Below are positions 57,290 through 64,000 of a stretch of 64,000 bases of DNA, piece after piece. The translations under genes were made by a program, and so were the position numbers. How positions within the stretch are numbered: the first letter of the stretch is position 1; each line of letters begins with the position of its first letter. The DNA is taken from contig JAHLJT010003656.1 in NCBI GenBank assembly GCA_031308135.1, forward strand, positions 75,938,698 to 76,002,697, read 5' to 3'. The stretch comes from Acheta domesticus. Taxonomy: Eukaryota; Arthropoda; Insecta; Orthoptera; Gryllidae. The notes under the pieces are model-generated. The model saw nothing but the letters and a program-made list of their open reading frames with translations, did no database searches and was not told the DNA's origin.

Positions 57290-57610
57290 CAACACTTTGC
57301 GCGAGTGCTGTTTGGCCCTTGCGCAGACCACTGTGCGTCGGCGATCGCGCGGGGGCGGGGCGGCGGCGCCCGAAGTCTCGCTGCGCGCCGATCGCAGATC
57401 CCCGCAGGATAAAAGAATCGCCTGCGGCGCTCGCTCTGAAGACGGCCGGGCTTTTCTGGCGCAGCGTCCAACTCCCTGTAAAGGCTCCGGACTCTCCACA
57501 GAGCGAACACAGCGACCGCGGCCTTGGGCCAACCGCTCGCCACACGGGCGTCCCCCGAGTGGGCGGACGCTGGTTCAGTGATTCGGGAGACCGTCGTGTA
57601 CAAAATTCAT
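57290..57610. promoter_or_regulatory. CpG-rich block within the piggyBac element
   Basis: About 320 bp of CpG-rich DNA with AT-rich sides. Overlapping frames on both strands are open because of composition, and none resembles a known protein. It might be a captured host promoter or exon, or an independent insertion. Confidence 0.35.
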
Positions 57611-57721
57611 TCAATTTCTGACACGTTCTCAGAAGTATAGTTATTTAAACTGATATTATGGGCTTAATGTGGGTATCGCATTTCGCTAACTGTCAATTTG
57701 ACCGCTACCGTCGTTCTAGGG

Positions 57722-58552
57722 TTAAAATGTCTTTAAAATGCCCTAAAATCGAAGAAAAAAATTGATCAAGACCACTTCAGATGAAAAACTCGAGCTGTTG
57801 GCTATGTTACTGATGTAATAGAGGCTTCTTCTTTTTGATCACGTGAACTCAGCGTGCAAACGTTTGCTGTGGACTGTTGTTTACAAAGGATCTCTGCATT
57901 TATTTATCGCGGAATCGGCCGATGTGACAATGGCGATGATGAGGGATTAACGGAAAGTAAGATTACTAGGGAGCGGATTTCAATAAAATGTCATTTTTTT
58001 TCTTTTCACTTTAGAACAATGCTGTTTAGTATAGAAATTAATTTTGTTATGACAAAAGGAAATGACACGTTTATATTTGTCATTTTTTTTTGCATTTTTC
58101 GTCGACGTCAACTAATAAGTCATTTTTTTCCTTTTCACGTCATTTTTATTGCATTTTTCGCTGATTTCATCGATTTTAATATCATATTAATGGGACTTGC
58201 TTCAAACAACATTTGCGAGATTCAATGCTCAAAAAAATTCCTGAGTAATCTTTTCGATTTCTTCTCTCTTGTATTGTAATATCCGCCGTTGTTGTATGTA
58301 ATCCAGGATTCCTGTGACGCCTATCATCGCCGTTGTCACATCGGCCGATTCCGCGATAAATAAATGCAGAGCTCTTTTGTAAACAACAGTCCACACCAAA
58401 CGTTTGCACGCTGAGTTCACGTGATCTAAAGGAAGAATCCTCTATTACATCAGTAACATATCCAACAGCTCGAGTTGTTTCATCTGAAGTGGTTTTGATA
58501 AATTTTTTTCTTCGTTTTTAGGGCATTTTAAAGACATTTTAAGAGCATTTTG
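57722..58552. repeat. Large inverted repeat, arms about 220 bp, loop about 380 bp
   Basis: The left arm (57722-57941) and right arm (58321-58552) are roughly 90 percent identical in opposite orientation. Shared blocks are AATGTCTTTAAAATGCCCTA, ATGTTACTGATGTAATAGAG, ATCACGTGAACTCAGCGTGC, TGGACTGTTGTTTACAAA and GCGGAATCGGCCGATGTGAC. Each arm keeps an outward-to-inward frame starting MQTF and continuing VDCCLQ. The left arm begins exactly at the TTAA next to the piggyBac element. The loop is AT-rich with CATTTTTT words. Identity is unknown. Confidence 0.75.
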
Positions 58553-58600
58553 ATCATGTTTTAGGCCATCAAAATCCGCGTTGCTCCTTAATTTCACTGG

Positions 58601-59104
58601 TTGATTAGTGATTCCGGCGCGTCAACAGGTAAGGTCATTAGTCCCATAAGTGTAGTCGCATAAGTAATTTTTTAACGTAGGAGGGGATGGTGATCTTTTC
58701 CCGCTAGATGATGGGGTCCGGCGCTGACCTACATGTCCGATTGCGGGGTATTTCGCTAACCAGGTATCTTCCCGAGCACTTCCCCAGCCGAGACAAGCTC
58801 TAAATTCCCGACTGTTCTCCGGCATGTGTGGTAGTGTAGTGCTTGTAGATGTATGTGTGTGTAAGGGGAGAGGATAGGACAAGGAAGAGGAAGGAAAGAT
58901 CGCGCGCGGTCCGTGTCCCGTTTGTTAGGGCACTGCTCCGACATTCGCCTGGTGTTGATCGGAGAAAACGACGGAAAACTACCGATCAGAGCAGCCGGCC
59001 ACCAGAATTCTCCTCCAGACAGCCGCTGAATTCGACGCAGCTTCGTAGCTGGTGTCGAAAATCCTGCCACTGTCGGAACTCGAACCGTAGGATCTCCCGG
59101 TCTG
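58601..59104 (-). mobile_element. tRNA-derived SINE copy j
   Basis: Minus-strand copy from GTTGATTAGTGATTCCG (tail) through CCCCAGCCGAGACAAGC, GGATAGGACAAGGAAGAGG, TTCGCCTGGTGTTGATCGG, GAATTCTCCTCCAGACAGC and TCGGAACTCGAACCGTAGGA (reversed B box). It ends before the A-box part of the head. Confidence 0.8.
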
Positions 59105-59328
59105 TGCACAGTCCTTGCACGCAAAGAAATTTTGCGCAGTTGTGGCTGCTGTTGAATAGGGCAAAGCTTGCTGAACGAACAAGTAGCGATGAATGTCAAC
59201 AGCATCCTGAAACTTGTTGTGGTGACGGTTTAGATGAACGCTCTCGTTCCCTCTCACACAAGTGCCAAGTACGTGCGGTGATACACGACCTTATCACAAC
59301 GCAAAGCGTCCCCGCGTTCATTGCGAAA
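59105..59328. other. Unidentified sequence before the gap
   Basis: The minus strand has a frame with HLNRHHNKFQDAVDIHRYLF, which looks protein-like, but I cannot place it in a family. The gap cuts it off. Confidence 0.3.
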
Positions 59329-60328
59329 NNNNNNNNNNNNNNNNNNNNNNNNNNNNNNNNNNNNNNNNNNNNNNNNNNNNNNNNNNNNNNNNNNNNNNNN
59401 NNNNNNNNNNNNNNNNNNNNNNNNNNNNNNNNNNNNNNNNNNNNNNNNNNNNNNNNNNNNNNNNNNNNNNNNNNNNNNNNNNNNNNNNNNNNNNNNNNNN
59501 NNNNNNNNNNNNNNNNNNNNNNNNNNNNNNNNNNNNNNNNNNNNNNNNNNNNNNNNNNNNNNNNNNNNNNNNNNNNNNNNNNNNNNNNNNNNNNNNNNNN
59601 NNNNNNNNNNNNNNNNNNNNNNNNNNNNNNNNNNNNNNNNNNNNNNNNNNNNNNNNNNNNNNNNNNNNNNNNNNNNNNNNNNNNNNNNNNNNNNNNNNNN
59701 NNNNNNNNNNNNNNNNNNNNNNNNNNNNNNNNNNNNNNNNNNNNNNNNNNNNNNNNNNNNNNNNNNNNNNNNNNNNNNNNNNNNNNNNNNNNNNNNNNNN
59801 NNNNNNNNNNNNNNNNNNNNNNNNNNNNNNNNNNNNNNNNNNNNNNNNNNNNNNNNNNNNNNNNNNNNNNNNNNNNNNNNNNNNNNNNNNNNNNNNNNNN
59901 NNNNNNNNNNNNNNNNNNNNNNNNNNNNNNNNNNNNNNNNNNNNNNNNNNNNNNNNNNNNNNNNNNNNNNNNNNNNNNNNNNNNNNNNNNNNNNNNNNNN
60001 NNNNNNNNNNNNNNNNNNNNNNNNNNNNNNNNNNNNNNNNNNNNNNNNNNNNNNNNNNNNNNNNNNNNNNNNNNNNNNNNNNNNNNNNNNNNNNNNNNNN
60101 NNNNNNNNNNNNNNNNNNNNNNNNNNNNNNNNNNNNNNNNNNNNNNNNNNNNNNNNNNNNNNNNNNNNNNNNNNNNNNNNNNNNNNNNNNNNNNNNNNNN
60201 NNNNNNNNNNNNNNNNNNNNNNNNNNNNNNNNNNNNNNNNNNNNNNNNNNNNNNNNNNNNNNNNNNNNNNNNNNNNNNNNNNNNNNNNNNNNNNNNNNNN
60301 NNNNNNNNNNNNNNNNNNNNNNNNNNNN
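59329..60328. other. Assembly gap, 1000 N
   Basis: Exactly 1000 undetermined bases. Frames reported across it are artefacts. Confidence 0.95.
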
Positions 60329-61539
60329 TTCGATGCGGACCAAACCTCCGTTTCTTACATCGGTCTCTCCCTCCGTTTTCACAGCAAGCAGCAGCTAAGC
60401 ACGGTTTCAGAAGATTCGAACCGACGCTCACAAGAAATCCCTGGCGGGCAGGTAGAGATCCGGAGGCGAAGCGGAGCCCTCAGACTTCTCCAATGTTGGT
60501 TAGATCGGTGGGTGGAGGACCAGTCTTTGAGACTGCGAAGGCTAAAAACCGGAGAAAGTACGGCGATGGAGGATGGTGACAGGCTCTCGAAAGCACGAAC
60601 GAGTGGGGATGGAATGGAAGTTGAAGAATCGATCTATGGCGGTAGTAACCGTTTCCAAGAGCAGACTGACCAGGGGCAGAGGTTTACTTTGCGTCAATAA
60701 AAAAGAATGAGGAGTCGTAAATTTGTTTTAAAACAAGGCTGGCTGTAATTCATGAGACTTTAAATATTATTGTTTCTTAACTCAAAAATACTTTAATTAA
60801 GAATTGAAATTTGTTAATTTTAAAGTGAAAAAAATTAAATGTTACTTGGGTAACCCAAACAAGCAGGTCATTCAAACCCTATTATAAGACTTTACATGAA
60901 GAAATGTAATGAAACAACATGTAATGAAACAACATTTGAAGCGTTTCTTCTTGTTTCTTGATGTCACTGTTAAAAAAATAACATTGAAATTTATGCATTT
61001 TTAAAAGTGCCTTAATTTATAATTAGGTATATAAGAATGCCATAACAATCTGTTATGATAAGCATTATTACGTAACATTTCCGTTCTCAACACTTCTTTT
61101 TTCTAAAGCTTAAGAAGCCTACAGCGATGAATATGATATCAATGGATAGGAATTTTTACTAATTTCAACTACACCAAAATAACTTACTTTACTCTAAAAT
61201 ATATTGATTGGTTGAATATTTATGGGAAAAAATACGAATTATATGTACACACGCGGTTTAGCACCGTCGCTAAGGGGATGCACTTGAGCGACCTGAGAGC
61301 ATAAATTTCACCAGGCAAGCGATAGCTCTGGCAAGTGCGCCCTATGTGTCCGGGTGACTACCCGGTGATCCCTCTCACTTACAAAAGTTTCGCAAGGGTT
61401 TATTAGTTTAGTTTATTCATTAGTAGACATATTTTCATTCCATCCACTTTAAATAAACTCAGTGGTTTCGCAGAAATATTGTGAAACTCCGTTATAGAAT
61501 AAAAAGGAGAAAAGAAGTGATCTTTCACAAAGCAAGTTT
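60329..61539. other. No gene accepted
   Basis: A plus frame of about 120 codons runs from the gap edge to a stop at 60700. It is Arg/Gln/Ser-rich and unrecognised, and could be the end of an exon or transposon frame. The remainder is AT-rich with nothing identified. Confidence 0.35.
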
Positions 61540-61625
61540 ATTGACCGAGCTATTCGTCAGTTTCACGCACGTTTCGATGTATTTGCACTTCATCATCAGT
61601 GTATCTACAGAAATGTGAAGGACAA
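61540..61625 (-). mobile_element. Candidate Penelope-like or other retroelement 3' end fragment
   Basis: On the minus strand CTGATGATGAAGTGC, then CATCGAAACGTGCGTGAAAC, is followed by GGTCAATAAACTTGC. The CTGATGA...GAAAC spacing recalls hammerhead-ribozyme-bearing ends of Penelope-like elements, but the stem II bases do not pair properly. It is a weak call. Confidence 0.25.
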
Positions 61626-62235
61626 TCACGTAACGTGGTGGTAGTCCCCCCCCTGAGAACAATGCACAAAATGGAACCGTGCAATATGCACACCACGTGT
61701 CGTGTTGGACCATGTTACTTCCAACCAGTTTAGTTTGCTCCATTAGCCGTCATATTTTTTTCCATCTTTGAGTTCAATTCCTTGTCTTGTATGTTATATT
61801 ACGTTATTAAGGAAAATCATTACCATGGAAACTGTAATAAATAATTACTTTGAATTTACGTGTAACTGTTCAAATTACTTGATTGGTAAGTAATATTAAG
61901 ATGTATAAATTGAACCTCCCGAGATATATTCCGGCGTAGGTGCAGAACAATATGAATTTGCTACAAAAAATTACATCTTTGAGAGCATTTCTCTTCCTTG
62001 TTAGAGACTTTAAGCACAGCGCAGCGTATCCACAAAGAAATATCCATACTCCATACTTATGATCATCTTCGCATGCCCAATTCAAATTGAATTTGCGCAG
62101 AAGGTCGACATTGCCGTCGATTGCTGTACGCTACAATAAGCTAAAGTCCCTAATAATGTTCAGGCAAAAGTTTTAATAGAAGTTCCTTTCAAGTGGTAAT
62201 TCATTTAAAGAACGTCCCCCAAAGTACCCTTTTGT
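61626..62235. other. No feature recognised
   Basis: AT-rich DNA, no gene seen. Confidence 0.45.
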
Positions 62236-62850
62236 CTATGTTGGGTCGTGACGTTGCTGCTTATGAGTGAGCCGCCACGGACGCGGGCTCGCACAAAGAG
62301 CAGACAGGAGACAGGCGAGAGACGAGTGAGCGAACGGAAGCTGAGCAGTGCGAGATGGGGGAGGAGGAGCAGGAGAGGACGATAAGCCTCGAGAAGATGC
62401 CCTAGCAGAGCGGGTGAAGATCAGACGGGAAGGGTCAGGGACCGCTTTCTGTCCCATCCCGTCTGGATATGTCCCAGTCGGACACACCCGTCTCCGACCT
62501 ACCGCACCGTCTTTCTCCCCGCCTCCGCCTGTTGCTTCACCTCCCCCCACTTCACCCTTCCCAGCCCCACCAAGTCTCACAACTCCTCCGTCACGCCTCG
62601 CTCCGTTGCTCTACGTCCCATTGTGCTGTGAAACCCGGCTATTGCCTTCTTTTGCCTCGCCTTACCACGCCCCGAGTTGCTAAGCCCGGGTTTGCTCTGC
62701 CTTCCCTTTCCGTCCTGCCCTTCCATGCCATTCCCTGCCCAGCCCTACCCTGTCACGTCTCGTCCTTCCGCGGCCTGCTACGCCTTACACTGCTCCACTC
62801 TGCCCTTGTCTGTCCTTCTCTTCCTTTTTCTCCCTGTCCCCCTAGTGAAG
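62236..62850. repeat. GC-rich low-complexity tract
   Basis: GA-rich to 62420, then C/T-rich with words such as CTCGCCTTACCACGCCCC. Frames are Ser/Pro/Leu-rich. The layout, a GC-rich tract then a LINE tail downstream, parallels 587-2052. Confidence 0.45.
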
Positions 62851-62937
62851 TGAAGTGGAGTCAGTGTGATAAAACGTCGTGGGTTTATTAGTCTAAAATA
62901 TCTGTAGAGGACCGCCAAAAAATGTAGAATGCATGCG

Positions 62938-63153
62938 ATAATTATTGTTAATGTCTTTATTCTTACCATTGTTATAATCTTATTATATTTAATAATATTA
63001 TTGTCTTAAAATAATTTTAAGTTACATTGTATTTAATTCCTAATTATAAAATGTAAATTTAGTGTTCTGCCACCAGGTTGCATAAACCTACCTGCGGAAA
63101 TAATAAATATCCATCCATCTACCTGCGGAAATAATAAATATCTATCTATCTTT
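62938..63153 (+). mobile_element. Non-LTR retrotransposon 3' tail, copy 2
   Basis: Matches 1865-2052. Here the last 31 bp (ACCTGCGGAAATAATAAATA plus an ATCC/ATCT tail) are present twice in tandem. Confidence 0.6.
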
Positions 63154-63352
63154 ATATGTATCCTGCCCGGCCCCTTCCTGCCTCGTCCTTCCTATCCAGC
63201 CCTATCCCTTTCCGACCATAACCATTTTGCCCCGTCATGTCTCACTACACCACGCTCCCCTCACGTCATGCTGTTTGTCCCAAGGCATGCCAACTACTCC
63301 TACCTCCATCAAGCTCGGCGGGGAGCGATGATAGAAAAAATGCAGTCCACTG

Positions 63353-63825
63353 TGATTGATTATTTCGTGCTTCCGGGCGCTTCATCTTCTGTGACCATTA
63401 GCACCGACATTGTAGTGAATTTGTATCGCAAAATATGGCGTGTTCTCCCCCCGCCGGCGGATACGTCGGCTTGCGGGGATTTCTCCAACCAGGTGTCTCC
63501 CAAAAGTGGCCAACGCCTCAGCCGGGACAAGCTCGAAACTCCAGTAGTGTGGTAGTGGAGTGTGTGTGCGTGCGTGAATAAAGGATGAAGATAGGCCAAG
63601 AAAGAGGAAGAAAAGATCGCGTGCGGTCTGTTTGTTAGTCCTTACTCCGCCTTTCGCCCGGTGTTGATCAGAGAAAACCAGGGAAAACTACCGATCAGAG
63701 GAGCAGGCTACTAGAATTCTCCTCTTGATAGCGGCTGCAGTGAACCTTGCTGTTCAGCTAGTGTTGTAAATCCTACCCTCGAGACTCAAACTCCAGAACT
63801 TTCCGCTCAGAAGGAAGCACATAGG
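63353..63825 (-). mobile_element. tRNA-derived SINE copy k
   Basis: Minus-strand copy: TGATTGATTATTTCGTGC tail, CTCAGCCGGGACAAGCTCG, GATAGGCCAAGAAAGAGG, AAGATCGCGTGCGGTC, CGCCCGGTGTTGATCAGAG and AGAATTCTCCTCTTGATAGC. The B-box region is degraded (CGAGACTCAAACTCCAG) and the outer head is missing. Confidence 0.75.
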
Positions 63826-64000
63826 TGGGTGAGTTGGGGCGTAGTTTGCGGGACAGAATACAGATCAGCAAGACCGGCGGAGCACGGGGGTTATTAGGAA
63901 TGTTGTACTGAGGAGGCGGTGATACGTGAGGCAACTCGGACAGGGGAACGTAGGGGGTGCATGGGGTGGGGAGGGACAGAGCAGGGCTAGCTGGGCAGGA
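63826..64000. repeat. G-rich degenerate sequence
   Basis: GGGGTGCATGGGGTGGGGAG-type words run to the window end. No gene. Confidence 0.4.

Larger units (their letters stand above)
56620..57721 (-). mobile_element. piggyBac-type element with TTAA duplications and CpG-rich cargo
   Basis: TTAA lies at 56616-56619 and 57722-57725. The right end, reversed, starts CCCTAGAACGACGGTAGCGG and continues with CAAATTGAC, much like known piggyBac ends. The left end is CCCTACGAGAACCACGG. A transposase C-terminal remnant lies on the minus strand near the left end. A TA microsatellite is at 57081-57129, and a CpG-rich block at 57290-57600 is unlike the rest of the element. A second inner pair of TACCATGGGG-containing ends (about 56637 and 57262) makes a smaller element possible. 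Confidence 0.65.

Noticed and set aside
57854..58279. 141-codon plus frame in the inverted repeat
   Set aside because: Starts in the left arm and continues through the AT-rich loop. Phe/Ile-rich composition suggests chance.
58849..60700. Frames of 354-576 codons around 59.3-60.3 kb
   Set aside because: They cross the second 1000-N gap and begin in a SINE.
61240..61385. Possible structured RNA with CCGGGTGACTACCCGG-like hairpin
   Set aside because: One short hairpin only, and no match to any RNA family that I recognise.
1..64000. CRISPR array, operons, bacterial-type promoters
   Set aside because: The sequence is eukaryotic. Regular repeats found are tandem satellites or transposon ends without spacer structure.

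Overview
This is eukaryotic, animal-type DNA. It is AT-rich, intron- and repeat-dominated in character, and carries short CpG-rich islands, several classes of transposable element and two assembly gaps of exactly 1000 N (37455-38454 and 59329-60328). The Tc1/mariner, piggyBac, hAT, Gypsy-type LTR and tRNA-derived SINE remains together suggest an insect or other arthropod, but I cannot name the species. I found no intact host protein-coding gene, rRNA or functional tRNA. Most long open frames lie in low-complexity C-rich or G-rich DNA or run across the gaps, and I do not regard them as genes.

Layout. 1-5.6 kb: a small hAT-like MITE, a tRNA-like SINE fragment, a GC-rich tract and a LINE 3' tail. 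5.6-13 kb: three copies of a hairpin MITE, piggyBac-like TTAA remains, and a Tc1/mariner element with both terminal repeats but only a piece of transposase. 12-16 kb: a SINE with a MITE inside it and a decayed LINE with endonuclease and reverse-transcriptase remnants. 16-33 kb: more copies of one long SINE family, a 701-bp hAT element with a perfect 8-bp target duplication, G/C-rich degenerate arrays, CpG islands, and a roughly 300-bp tandem duplication. 33-41 kb: diverged direct repeats, a solo LTR, and a roughly 260-bp tandem array interrupted by a gap and a SINE. 41.6-47.8 kb: an LTR retrotransposon with 1.54-kb nearly identical LTRs but a broken gag and a pol cut off inside reverse transcriptase. 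48-64 kb: a 407-bp hAT element, a second solo LTR, a C-rich array with a period near 100 bp, more SINEs, a piggyBac element carrying a CpG-rich segment, a large inverted repeat, and a second LINE tail.

The window reads as a transposon graveyard with a few young insertions. Relative ages can be read from nesting and LTR identity: the Gypsy-type element is recent, and one hairpin MITE is younger than the SINE it interrupts. Eleven copies of a single 500-600 bp tRNA-derived SINE family are the dominant theme. I did not find a convincing new enzymatic or defence system. The best candidates for something undescribed are the SINE family, the hairpin MITE family with exchanged outer arms, the piggyBac element carrying CpG-rich cargo, and the inverted repeat beside it.
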